From an uncultured bacterium (GTDB taxonomy: Bacteria > Patescibacteriota > Minisyncoccia > Phycocordibacterales > CAIZIN01), in contig CAIZIN010000071.1 in NCBI GenBank assembly GCA_903933085.1, positions 1 to 23,960 on the forward strand: DNA of 23,960 bases, read 5' to 3'. A program made the translations under genes and the position numbers. Within the stretch, counting starts at the first letter, position 1; the number at the start of each line of letters is the position of its first letter. Below the pieces are notes generated by a model, which was not told where the DNA came from, made no database searches, and saw only the letters and a program-made list of their open reading frames with translations. Shown piece after piece: positions 11,931 to 19,399 of this stretch.

Positions 11931-13838
11931 ATGAGCAAAATAATCGGTATCGATTTAGGTACAACAAACAGTGCGGTGGCGGTGATGGAAGCTGGTGTTC
12001 CAAAGATTTTGGAAAACTCAGAAGGTGCACGTACAACTACATCGATCTTAGCAGAATCAAAAACAGGAGAAAGACTTGCTGGTCTTATCGCAAAGCGACA
12101 AGCAGTAACAAATCCAAAAAATACAATCTTTCAAATCAAAAGATTTATTGGTCACAATTTTGATGAACCTCAAGTTCAAAAGGATATTAAAAGTGTTCCT
12201 TTTGAAACAAAGAAATCAGAAAATGGCGGAATTGATGTGAAGATGGGTGATAAATGGTATCGACCAGAAGAAATTTCAGCGATGATCATTCAGAAATTGA
12301 AGGCAGATGCAGAAGCTCGTATCGGGGAAACTATTACAGAGGCTGTTATTACAGTACCTGCATATTTTAACGATGCACAACGTCAGGCAACAAAAGATGC
12401 TGGAAAAATCGCAGGCTTGGATGTGAAGAGAATTATAAATGAACCGACTGCCGCAGCTCTTGCGTATGGATTCGACAAAAAGAAGGACGAAAAAATTGCA
12501 GTGTTCGACTTCGGTGGAGGAACATTTGATGTTTCTATTCTAGAAGTTGGTGGTGACGTTGTTGAAGTAAAATCTACAGATGGAGATGCTCATCTTGGAG
12601 GTAAAGATATTGACCAAAAAATTCTAAATTATATTGCAGATGAATTTATGAAGGAGTCTGGTATAAATGTTCGAAACGATGCTCTGGCTCTTCAACGACT
12701 AGATGAAGCTGCAGAAAAAGCAAAGATTGAACTTTCTACAGCTGTTGAAACTGAAGTAAATATTCCTTTCATCACTTCAGATTCCTCTGGACCAAGACAT
12801 CTTCTTTTGAAAATAACTCGAACAAAACTTGAGGAACTTACACAAGAGTTTATTGACCGAGCAATGGAAATTACAAAGCGAGCACTTGAAGCTTCTCCAT
12901 TTAAAAAAGAAGACCTAAATGAAATAATCCTTGTTGGAGGGCAAACAAGAATGCCTGCAATGCAAAACGCAGTTAAAGCTTTCTTTGGTAAGGAGCCACA
13001 CATGGGTGTTAACCCAGACGAAGTGGTAGCTATTGGAGCTGCAATTCAGGGAGGTATTTTCACAGGTGATGTGAAAGATGTTCTTCTTCTTGATGTTATC
13101 CCTCTATCTCTAGGTATTGAAACAATGGGAGGTGTGGCTACAAAGCTTGTTGAAAAAAATACGACTATTCCAACATCACGTTCACAAACATTCTCAACAG
13201 CCGCTGATAATCAGACTTCTGTAGAAATTCATATTGTGCAAGGTGAAAGAGGGATGGCAAATGACAACAAGTCTTTAGGAAGATTTATTCTTGATGGAAT
13301 TCCAACAGCACCTAGAGGCGTTCCTCAAGTTGAAGTTAGTTTCGATGTGGATGCAAACGGAATTTTAAGTGTGAAAGCAAAAGATAAGGCATCTGGAAAA
13401 GAGCAGTCTATCCGAATCGAAGCAAGTTCAGGTCTTTCAAAAGATGATATTGCAAAGATGCAAAAAGATGCAGAAATTCACGAGGAGGAAGATAAGAAAA
13501 AGCGTGAAGAAGTTGAAATTCGAAATATTTCTGATCAGATGATTTATACAGCCGAAAAATCTTTGAAGGATAATGCTGATAAAATTACAGAAGAAATTAA
13601 AAAAGGTGTTGAAGAAAAAGTTGAAGAATTGAAAAAAGTTAAAGATGGAACGGATATGGAAGTTATTAAAAAAGCTTCAACAGAACTTTCAACTGAAATG
13701 TCAAAAATTGGTGAACATATGGCAAAGCAAGCAACAGAAGCACAGCCTGCTCAAGCTACTGAAGGCGAAGCACCAAAAGATGAAACTGTGCGAGATGCAG
13801 AATTTAAGGAAGAACCTAAGGAAGACGGAAAGAATTAA
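11931..13838 (+). CDS. dnaK: Chaperone protein DnaK (Hsp70)
   Basis: A 635-residue Hsp70 of full length. The ATPase domain (1 to about 375) shows IGIDLGTTNSAVAVMEAG, the second signature IAVFDFGGGTFDVSILEVGG and the third IILVGGQTRMPAMQNAV. The linker DVLLLDVIPLSLGIETMGG leads to the substrate domain (about 390-500), then a helical lid and an acidic tail ending EEPKEDGKN in place of the common EEVD-like or D-rich ends. It binds exposed hydrophobic peptides with DnaJ and GrpE. dnaJ follows 65 bases later, across short tandem repeats and a dispersed-repeat hairpin. Confidence 0.98.
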   Translation: MSKIIGIDLGTTNSAVAVMEAGVPKILENSEGARTTTSILAESKTGERLAGLIAKRQAVTNPKNTIFQIKRFIGHNFDEPQVQKDIKSVPFETKKSENGGIDVKMGDKWYRPEEISAMIIQKLKADAEARIGETITEAVITVPAYFNDAQRQATKDAGKIAGLDVKRIINEPTAAALAYGFDKKKDEKIAVFDFGGGTFDVSILEVGGDVVEVKSTDGDAHLGGKDIDQKILNYIADEFMKESGINVRNDALALQRLDEAAEKAKIELSTAVETEVNIPFITSDSSGPRHLLLKITRTKLEELTQEFIDRAMEITKRALEASPFKKEDLNEIILVGGQTRMPAMQNAVKAFFGKEPHMGVNPDEVVAIGAAIQGGIFTGDVKDVLLLDVIPLSLGIETMGGVATKLVEKNTTIPTSRSQTFSTAADNQTSVEIHIVQGERGMANDNKSLGRFILDGIPTAPRGVPQVEVSFDVDANGILSVKAKDKASGKEQSIRIEASSGLSKDDIAKMQKDAEIHEEEDKKKREEVEIRNISDQMIYTAEKSLKDNADKITEEIKKGVEEKVEELKKVKDGTDMEVIKKASTELSTEMSKIGEHMAKQATEAQPAQATEGEAPKDETVRDAEFKEEPKEDGKN

Positions 13839-13858
13839 GAATTAAGAATTAAGAATTT
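13834..13858 (+). repeat. Short tandem repeat between dnaK and dnaJ
   Basis: Three consecutive copies of GAATTAA-type 8-base units (AAGAATTAAGAATTAAG). The same AAGAATT unit recurs at about 14994-15021 after dnaJ, with one variant. Likely slippage repeats around the dnaJ gene. Confidence 0.6.
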
Positions 13859-13860
13859 TC

Positions 13861-13892
13861 TGTCATTCCGGCGAAGGCCGGAATCCAGTCTG
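13861..13892 (+). repeat. Dispersed repeat (TGTCATTCC family), half copy
   Basis: TGTCATTCCGGC-GAAG-GCCGGAAT then CCAGTCTG. An eight-pair perfect hairpin (13865-13872 with 13877-13884). It lies 12 bases before dnaJ, inside the probable dnaK-dnaJ transcript, and may affect its stability or translation. Confidence 0.8.
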
Positions 13893-13903
13893 AAAACGCA
13901 ATC

Positions 13904-14986
13904 ATGTCATCAAAAAATTACTATGAAACATTAGGCGTTCAAAAAAACGCATCGCAAGACGAAATTAAAAAAGCGTTTCGTAAATTGGCGCATGAGCATC
14001 ATCCAGATAAAACCGGAGGAGATGATAAAAAATTCAAGGAGGCGAGTGAAGCATACAGTGTACTCTCCGATGAAAAAAAACGACAACAGTACGATACTTT
14101 TGGAAGTGCTGATGCTAGTGGTTTTGGTGGGGGACAAGGTGGAGGCTTTGGTGGTTTTGACTTCTCTGGATTTTCACAAGGAGGAAACCAGGAATTTGAT
14201 CTCGGTGATATTTTCGGTGAATTTTTTGGTGGAGGCCGAGGAGGTGGAAGAAGAGAAAGAACTCCACGAGGGAGCGATATCTCAATTGATATCGAACTCA
14301 CATTCAAAGAATCTATTTTTGGAGTTGAAAAGGATATCCACCTAAATACAATGTCACAATGTGAACATTGTAAAGGCACAGGAGGTGAACCAAAATCTGA
14401 AATTGTAACTTGTGGTAAATGTCATGGAGATGGGACTATTCGCGAAACAAAAAATTCTATCTTTGGTGCTTTTGCTACACAAAAAACCTGCCCTGATTGT
14501 AACGGCTTAGGAAAGATTCCGAAAGAAAAATGTAAGGTTTGTCATGGACATACTGTGGTTCGTAAAGAGCATAGTTTGAAAGTTAAAATCCCATCTGGTA
14601 TTGAAAATGGAGAAATGGTTCGGCTTTCTGGTGCTGGAGAAACTGCTCCTCATGGAACTACGGGAGACTTGTATATACGTGCTCACGTCAAACCTCATAA
14701 AGAGATTCAAAAAGAAGGCAGTAACCTTGTAATGAAGCTACCTGTAAGGCTCACAGAGGCTTTGCTTGGTGGAGAAAGGCTCATAGAGACACTTGACGGT
14801 TCATTAACTTTGAAGATTCCGGCTGGGGTTCACTTTGGAGAAATTCTTCGTTTGAAAGAAAGAGGTGTGCCAACAGACGGACGAAGACGAGGAGATCTAT
14901 TGGTCCATATTGAAATTGAACTTCCGAAAAAGATTTCGAAATCCGCAGCAAAGTTGATTGAGGAATTGAAAAAAGAAGGAATGTAG
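13904..14986 (+). CDS. dnaJ: Chaperone protein DnaJ (Hsp40)
   Basis: A 360-residue type I J-protein. The J domain (1 to about 65) has HPD at 33-35, needed to stimulate DnaK ATPase. A Gly/Phe-rich region spans about 68-112. The zinc-binding region has four CxxC repeats (CEHCKGTG, CGKCHGDG, CPDCNGLG, CKVCHGHT); the last lacks the final Gly of CxxCxGxG. The C-terminal substrate-binding domain reads LKVKIPSGIENGEMVRLSGAG in shorter pieces and ends without a long tail. No Shine-Dalgarno sequence is visible, and a repeat hairpin sits just upstream. A very strong terminator follows. Confidence 0.97.
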   Translation: MSSKNYYETLGVQKNASQDEIKKAFRKLAHEHHPDKTGGDDKKFKEASEAYSVLSDEKKRQQYDTFGSADASGFGGGQGGGFGGFDFSGFSQGGNQEFDLGDIFGEFFGGGRGGGRRERTPRGSDISIDIELTFKESIFGVEKDIHLNTMSQCEHCKGTGGEPKSEIVTCGKCHGDGTIRETKNSIFGAFATQKTCPDCNGLGKIPKEKCKVCHGHTVVRKEHSLKVKIPSGIENGEMVRLSGAGETAPHGTTGDLYIRAHVKPHKEIQKEGSNLVMKLPVRLTEALLGGERLIETLDGSLTLKIPAGVHFGEILRLKERGVPTDGRRRGDLLVHIEIELPKKISKSAAKLIEELKKEGM

Positions 14987-15041
14987 GGTGGAATTAAGAA
15001 TTATGAATTAAGAATTAAGAATAAGATAAAATTCTAAACAA

Positions 15042-15078
15042 AAAAGAGCGAGTTTGGCAAAACCAAACTCGCTCTTTT
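15042..15078 (+). terminator. Strong intrinsic terminator after dnaJ
   Basis: A perfect 16-pair stem (15042-15057 with 15063-15078) around CAAAA, ending in TTTT. The 3' arm runs into the -35 region of the next gene. Confidence 0.92.
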
Positions 15079-15104
15079 GTATTTATTTCCTTAGGCTGTA
15101 TAAT
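15077..15104 (+). promoter_or_regulatory. Promoter of the 15112 gene (leaderless)
   Basis: TTGTAT (15077-15082) and TATAAT (15099-15104) are 16 bases apart. The ATG at 15112 is eight bases after the box, close to the expected transcription start. The -35 box overlaps the end of the dnaJ terminator. Confidence 0.55.
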
Positions 15105-15111
15105 ATATGTT

Positions 15112-15516
15112 ATGGATAAAAAGTCTAAAATATTAGTGTGGATTTTTGTTATTGCTTTAATTATTTCAGTCGGTGCAACGTACTACAGATATATTATTAA
15201 AAATGACTATATAATTTATGCGCACGCTCCTTGTGATCCAAAAATTGAATCTTGCTTTTATGTTTCGTGCGAAAGAATGGATTGTCCTGCAGAAGCAGAT
15301 ATTGAATATTATAAAAAGATAAATAAAAAAGCTTTCAATATAGAAATTTGTGATTCAGAAAATCCAGATTGTAAGCCCTTAGTTTGTAAAGAAAATGAAG
15401 CCGATTGCGAAATCACAAATTGCTCAGAAGAGAATATAGAAGGTGATGAAGCTTGCTCTGTTGCTGTATCATCAGAATCTGTCATTCCGGTGAAGACCGG
15501 AATCCAGTCTGAATAA
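15112..15516 (+). CDS. Cys-rich membrane-anchored protein, unknown
   Basis: A 134-residue protein with an N-terminal membrane segment at about 8-25 (ILVWIFVIALIISVGATYY) and an outside part rich in Cys pairs (CDPKIESCFYVSCERMDC, CDSENPDCKPLVC, CEITNC). The Cys spacing suggests disulfides or metal binding outside the cell. I do not recognise the family. The last 12 residues, SVIPVKTGIQSE, are encoded by a dispersed-repeat hairpin that inserted in the 3' end and supplied a new stop; the original C-terminus probably differed. Transcribed from its own promoter and apparently leaderless. Confidence 0.7.
   Translation: MDKKSKILVWIFVIALIISVGATYYRYIIKNDYIIYAHAPCDPKIESCFYVSCERMDCPAEADIEYYKKINKKAFNIEICDSENPDCKPLVCKENEADCEITNCSEENIEGDEACSVAVSSESVIPVKTGIQSE
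15480..15511 (+). repeat. Dispersed repeat inside a coding region
   Basis: TGTCATTCCGGT-GAAG-ACCGGAAT then CCAGTCTG. Compared with 13861-13892 the GGC/GCC pair has become GGT/ACC, a compensatory change. It encodes the C-terminus of the 15112 gene. Confidence 0.8.
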
Positions 15517-15553
15517 ATTAAATAAATATTTATATCTCCGTTCACTATTAACC

Positions 15554-15559
15554 TATAAT
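15554..15559 (+). promoter_or_regulatory. -10 box of the nucleoside-phosphorylase-like gene
   Basis: TATAAT ends 13 bases before the ATG at 15573, predicting a leader of about seven bases. No convincing -35 box. Confidence 0.4.
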
Positions 15560-15572
15560 TCGACTATAAAAA

Positions 15573-16343
15573 ATGTACAAATCATTCACAGCCGATGAAT
15601 ATCGAGCACATTTCAATTTACCTGCAGATTACAAAATTGAAGCCTTTATTTCTTACGGCTCATGGAACAATGAAGAGGGGTTTAGTAGTGTGTTGGGGGT
15701 TTTAACGGAATTAGGTATTTTAAATGAAAGTAAAAATTTAGAAGGTTTCCTTTCGAATATCTTAGAATTAAAAATTGATAATAAGCTATATTGGTTTGTT
15801 GTTGCTTATGGCGGTGCAATACTTTCTGAGTATTTGCATTTAGCATGCTTATTTGGATCTAAACAAAATATTCACATAGGGAGTTGTGGGGGACTTTATC
15901 CAGAAATTAATTCCTTAGAACTACTTATCCCTACTTGGACATATGGGTTGGAAAGTTCAGCTAGTATGTATGATAGAGAAAATAAAGAGCATAAGTATTT
16001 TGCGGATGAAAATCTGTCAAAGAAACTTATGGAAAAGACCGGTGGAAATTATAAGGTTTGGAATGGTCCAGTTATTAGTTGTCATGCTATGCTTGGCGAA
16101 ACATATGAAGATGTGCAATCTTGGTCAAAAGAAGGTTATTTCGGTATTGAAATGGAAACAGCTACAGTTTTTGCTGTGTCAAAACATTTTAATGTTCCAA
16201 GTGCTTCGCTCATGCATGTTGGCGATAACCTTATAAAAGGACAAACCGCTGGTGATGAAAGTCATAATCTAGAAAAGAACCAAAGAGAGGAATTAAAAAA
16301 ATACGTACATAAAATTGCAATTGAGACAGTTTTGAATATATAG
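15573..16343 (+). CDS. Nucleoside phosphorylase family protein (PNP/UDP type)
   Basis: A 256-residue protein with the nucleoside-phosphorylase fold. The phosphate-loop-like motif HIGSCGGL is at about 101-108, and GIEMETATVFAVSKHFNVPS, the base/ribose-binding region with the conserved Glu-Met-Glu, is near 191-210, followed by MHVGDN. Such enzymes split nucleosides into base and ribose 1-phosphate using phosphate. Whether it is a purine or uridine enzyme cannot be told from sequence. The next genes are unrelated membrane proteins. It may support base salvage, which a reduced genome would need. Confidence 0.85.
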   Translation: MYKSFTADEYRAHFNLPADYKIEAFISYGSWNNEEGFSSVLGVLTELGILNESKNLEGFLSNILELKIDNKLYWFVVAYGGAILSEYLHLACLFGSKQNIHIGSCGGLYPEINSLELLIPTWTYGLESSASMYDRENKEHKYFADENLSKKLMEKTGGNYKVWNGPVISCHAMLGETYEDVQSWSKEGYFGIEMETATVFAVSKHFNVPSASLMHVGDNLIKGQTAGDESHNLEKNQREELKKYVHKIAIETVLNI

Positions 16344-16421
16344 TATTTATGTAATTAGATTGAAATTAGGATAAGTCTATGCGTGAGGAATATACCACAG
16401 GTTAGGCCTATTTTTGTGAAC

Positions 16422-16463
16422 CACTTTCTCATATTGACAAAGTGATGTTCTTCGTGCTATAAT
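16422..16463 (+). promoter_or_regulatory. Strong promoter of the first paralogous membrane protein
   Basis: TTGACA (16434-16439) and TATAAT (16458-16463) are 18 bases apart, with an extended TGC. A six-base inverted repeat CACTTT (16422-16427) / AAAGTG (16439-16444) overlaps the -35 box and could be an operator. Transcription from about 16470 gives an unusually long leader for this window, about 60 bases, with a hairpin at 16476-16497. Confidence 0.7.
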
Positions 16464-16519
16464 ATAAAGAGTGAGAACAAGGCAATTCGGCTTTGTTTGA
16501 TAGAAATTATACAGAAAGA

Positions 16520-16526
16520 AAGGAGG
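16520..16526 (+). promoter_or_regulatory. Shine-Dalgarno sequence deciding the GTG start
   Basis: AAGGAGG lies five bases before GTG 16532. It is one of only two strong ribosome binding sites in the window and overrides the upstream in-frame TTG at 16493. Confidence 0.8.
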
Positions 16527-16531
16527 CCACA

Positions 16532-17104
16532 GTGGCCAATAAACAGATCTTTAAAAAAATTGCACAAGTTGCAACTGGGTGGAGTCTGCTTTCGGCATTC
16601 AACTGGACTTTCGATAATCCTCTGTGGATTTTCATTATTGCTTGGTTGGGTGTTGGAACTGGCTCTATCGTAATGACTCTTGGTGCCATGGTCCTTAATT
16701 TTTGTCTATTGATTTCATATCAAAAGATGGGGAATGACTGGCTTGGTGTCAATGGTTTTACTGCGTTGAAAGAGCATGGTGATAAATGGGCTCAAAAAGT
16801 TCAAGGTCATCATAATTTTTTTATTCGCACAATTTTCTGGGTTCCGGTATTATTTTTCCGTTTGCTCGTATGGGCTGTGAGAAAGAATAATGTCTTAGCC
16901 TTCATCGCTCTATCTGTCCAGCAGGATTCGTTTATAACAACGGCATTCTTGCGTGGAAAAGTAGGTGGGAAGCTGACTCAGAAAGACTACGGAATATTTT
17001 TTGGTAGCACAGCTCTTAGCTGTCTATACTGGAGTTTCCGTAACGGTGTCATCCTTGCTATCCTCAAAGGTGGCTTGGAGTTGACAAAGCAATTCATTAA
17101 CTAA
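16532..17104 (+). CDS. Conserved membrane protein, paralogue 1
   Basis: A 190-residue integral membrane protein, family not recognised. Hydrophobic segments lie at about 32-60 and 100-120, with a further one near 160-180. Conserved with its neighbour are VATGW, DNPLWIF, WLGVNG, FIRT.FW.P, VRKNN.LAFIALS and DSF..TAFLRG. These motifs are spread over the whole length, so the two are full-length duplicates. The start is GTG 16532, supported by a strong Shine-Dalgarno and by alignment to paralogue 2. A GC-rich hairpin terminator follows. Function unknown. Confidence 0.8.
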   Translation: MANKQIFKKIAQVATGWSLLSAFNWTFDNPLWIFIIAWLGVGTGSIVMTLGAMVLNFCLLISYQKMGNDWLGVNGFTALKEHGDKWAQKVQGHHNFFIRTIFWVPVLFFRLLVWAVRKNNVLAFIALSVQQDSFITTAFLRGKVGGKLTQKDYGIFFGSTALSCLYWSFRNGVILAILKGGLELTKQFIN

Positions 17105-17109
17105 ACCAG

Positions 17110-17147
17110 CCGCGTTATCCTAGTATTCTAGGGCGCGGTTTATTTTG
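17110..17147 (+). terminator. Intrinsic terminator between the paralogues
   Basis: CCGCG (17110-17114) and CCTAG (17119-17123) pair with CTAGG (17128-17132) and CGCGG (17134-17138) in a two-part stem with internal loop, followed by TTTATTTTG. Confidence 0.7.
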
Positions 17148-17167
17148 TGTTATTGGATATTTATATA

Positions 17168-17176
17168 TGTTACAAT
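17168..17176 (+). promoter_or_regulatory. Extended -10 promoter of paralogue 2
   Basis: TGTTACAAT is an extended -10 box ending 10 bases before ATG 17187. The leader would be about four bases. It lies inside the upstream in-frame extension beginning at 17145, arguing against that start. Confidence 0.5.
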
Positions 17177-17186
17177 TCCTGTAAAT

Positions 17187-17747
17187 ATGGCTGATATAAA
17201 AAGAATTGCTCATGTGGCTACTGGATGGGGGTTATACACAACTTGGAGTTGGATTTTTGATAATCCACTTTGGATTTTTGTTATTGGATGGTTTGGATTT
17301 GGAGTAGGGTCAGTTATCATGATAATAGCTGCTGTTATCAACAATTTCATTTTCCTTATTTTACATCAAAACGATCAAGCAAAATGGCTTGGTGTTAATG
17401 GTCTTGATATTTTAAAAGAAGAAGGACATGTTTGGGCAAAAAGAATACATCAACATAAAAACCATTTTATTCGAACTGTTTTTTGGATCCCTGCACATCT
17501 TTTTAAATTTATTGTAAAATTAGTTCGAAAGAATAATATCTTAGCTTTTATCGCTCTCTCTATCGAAACAGACTCATTTATTGCGACTGCATTTTTACGA
17601 GGTAATACTCAAGGTAAATTAAGAACGAAAGATTATCTAACTTTTATCGCAAGTACAATTCTGAGCTGTTTTTATTGGAGCTTAAGAAATGGATTTATTC
17701 TAATTGTAATAAAAATGGTTTGGAGCGTAATACAAAAAATGATGTAA
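17187..17747 (+). CDS. Conserved membrane protein, paralogue 2
   Basis: A 186-residue integral membrane protein, about half identical by eye to the gene at 16532 over its whole length (shared VATGW, DNPLWIF, WLGVNG, FIRTVFWIPA, KNNILAFIALS, DSFIATAFLRG, KDY). The start at ATG 17187 puts VATGW at the same distance as in paralogue 1. It is more AT-rich than paralogue 1, uses no Shine-Dalgarno, and appears nearly leaderless, so the two copies are expressed by different rules. Its 3' end overlaps a terminator. Function unknown. Confidence 0.8.
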   Translation: MADIKRIAHVATGWGLYTTWSWIFDNPLWIFVIGWFGFGVGSVIMIIAAVINNFIFLILHQNDQAKWLGVNGLDILKEEGHVWAKRIHQHKNHFIRTVFWIPAHLFKFIVKLVRKNNILAFIALSIETDSFIATAFLRGNTQGKLRTKDYLTFIASTILSCFYWSLRNGFILIVIKMVWSVIQKMM

Positions 17748-17768
17748 TTTGTGATTACACCATTTTTT
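17734..17768. terminator. Terminator between paralogue 2 and the nucleotide island
   Basis: A 15-position stem with one mismatch (17734-17748 with 17754-17768), A-rich on one side and ending in TTTTTTG. It separates the plus-strand gene from the leftward island operon and may work both ways. Confidence 0.8.
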
Positions 17769-17782
17769 GTATTTATAGTATC

Positions 17783-18172
17783 TTAATTGTTGCTATATTT
17801 TTTATCCTCACCTCCAACTCTTCTATTCCCAGCAAAGGAATGAGCTTTCATAAAATCAGCAGGGAAACGCTGTTCAAATTCTTTCAGCCTTTCGTTTATT
17901 GCCGTTTCAACATCTATATCAAGAACGTGGGCAAGTTTAAATACTAAAAAAGAAATATCACCAATAAAATCTTCCATCTCACCTTTATTTTCCCTAATTA
18001 CTTTTTTTAAAAGTTCCTCATCTTTCTCGAGGTGTTTTACTATATTCCATGCTTCACCCGTTTCTTCAATAATGTTTAGGAGAATTCCATAAATCTGATA
18101 TGTTTCTGCCCACTTACGCTCATCGGCAAATACCGCTATTTCTGTCTGAATCTCTTTTATACTTTTTTGCAT
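17783..18172 (-). CDS. MazG-like nucleotide pyrophosphohydrolase
   Basis: A 129-residue all-alpha NTP pyrophosphohydrolase that would hydrolyse a (d)NTP to the NMP and pyrophosphate. Metal-binding acids are visible in IIEETGEAWNIVKH (about 34-47; Glu36, Glu37, Glu40) and EMEDFIGDISFLVFKLAH (65-82; Asp72). A C-terminal helix reads INERLKEFEQRFP. It is the last gene of the leftward operon: its start overlaps the end of the ThyA-like/methyltransferase gene by 16 bases, implying coupling. In phage hypermodified-base pathways and house-cleaning systems MazG-type enzymes remove unwanted dNTPs; a similar role here is inference. Confidence 0.85.
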   Translation of the reverse strand: MQKSIKEIQTEIAVFADERKWAETYQIYGILLNIIEETGEAWNIVKHLEKDEELLKKVIRENKGEMEDFIGDISFLVFKLAHVLDIDVETAINERLKEFEQRFPADFMKAHSFAGNRRVGGEDKKYSNN

Positions 18173-19398
18173 AGAATTGCATTTACTCTGTTAATATCAG
18201 TTCCAGATCTTCTCAAGACCTCAAATCCGTTTTTAATAAGGATATCAGATATTGTTTTGAAGTCCATTGAGGCCTTCTTTTTACTTTTTTTACTTTCAGT
18301 TTTTTCAAATTTTGTTATAAAATCAAAAATGAATAGGCTACCTTTTTTTAGAACTCGTTTATGTTCTTGTATATACAGATTTGTATATTTCTTTCCGACA
18401 TGTGAAATCAAGACACCACGAGAACAAATTAGATCAAAATAATCATCCTCGTATGGTATATCTAAGCTATTTGAATGTATATACTTTCTCAAGTGACTTC
18501 CTTTATGTGCACACATGAGCATTCTAGGAGAAATATCAATTCCGATAACGTCGTATCCTTTTTTATTTAATTTATCTGCAATAATCCCCGTTCCACAACC
18601 TGAATCTAAAGCAATAGATTTTTTTTGTATTTTTGGTATTTCGGTATCTATGAATTTCAAAAAACGGGAATATCCATCCTCAAAATTTACATAGTGGTTT
18701 GGGTTAAGAACATGTTTGTCCCATTCTTCAGCTTCTCTATCCCAATTTTCCGCCACCTCTTCAGTTTTGAAATAATTTGTTGCCTTTAATTTATTTATCT
18801 GATTTTGGATTAACTTAATATCTTGTAAGTATACTTGAGCAACAAAAATAGTTGCCGCGACTTCACCTCTTGGTACATGTAGTGAAGATGAGATATATTT
18901 ATGGATTTTTGATAATTCAGTCATGTCTGGAATGAATTTTTTTGCAAAATCACTGCTTTTGAATATTACACTCATATTCAGAAAGTTATTTCTTATTGAA
19001 AAATTTATTTCTGTGATACAAGGTTTTTTAATTTTTTCTGCTGTCGCTAAAACTATTATCGCTGATCTAGAAAGCGGATCTCTTTTTAACTCTTTAATCA
19101 CTGCCTTGATTTGATTTGTGCCTGATTGCTTATATATCAAATCGTAATAATTTCGTCCAGTTTCAGTATCACCACCGGGTGAAAATACCTTATTTATATA
19201 TTCAAAATATTTTTGACCAAAGAAATTTATGTAATTTTTTGATTCTATCTCAAAGGCATTGGTGTATGAAATATGAAGGTTTCGCATTTCAATAAATGGT
19301 TCGTCCTCTAGAATTGTATTTTTTGAAAAAATAATTAAACGCAAGGCTTTAAGCCAAGCTTTTTCGAGTGTTTTAGATGTAAATAAGTTGGTTGTCAT
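18157..19398 (-). CDS. Thymidylate-synthase-like domain fused to a SAM methyltransferase
   Basis: A 413-residue two-domain protein. Residues about 40-200 follow ThyA: NQIKAVIKELKRDPLSR (phosphate-binding Arg111), KKPCITEINFSI with the catalytic-type Cys127, SVIFKSSDFAKKF matching the RSxD strand, and a VAQVYLQDI end. The dUMP-specific and folate regions are diverged, and it is shorter than ThyA, so the substrate may be a modified pyrimidine, as in the hydroxymethylase branch. Residues about 215-370 are a class I methyltransferase: LDSGCGTGIIADKL (motif I) and DVIGIDISPRML. The fusion suggests consecutive steps on one pyrimidine nucleotide. Start is one base after the upstream stop. Confidence 0.8.
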   Translation of the reverse strand: MTTNLFTSKTLEKAWLKALRLIIFSKNTILEDEPFIEMRNLHISYTNAFEIESKNYINFFGQKYFEYINKVFSPGGDTETGRNYYDLIYKQSGTNQIKAVIKELKRDPLSRSAIIVLATAEKIKKPCITEINFSIRNNFLNMSVIFKSSDFAKKFIPDMTELSKIHKYISSSLHVPRGEVAATIFVAQVYLQDIKLIQNQINKLKATNYFKTEEVAENWDREAEEWDKHVLNPNHYVNFEDGYSRFLKFIDTEIPKIQKKSIALDSGCGTGIIADKLNKKGYDVIGIDISPRMLMCAHKGSHLRKYIHSNSLDIPYEDDYFDLICSRGVLISHVGKKYTNLYIQEHKRVLKKGSLFIFDFITKFEKTESKKSKKKASMDFKTISDILIKNGFEVLRRSGTDINRVNAILCKKV

Positions 19399-19399
19399 A

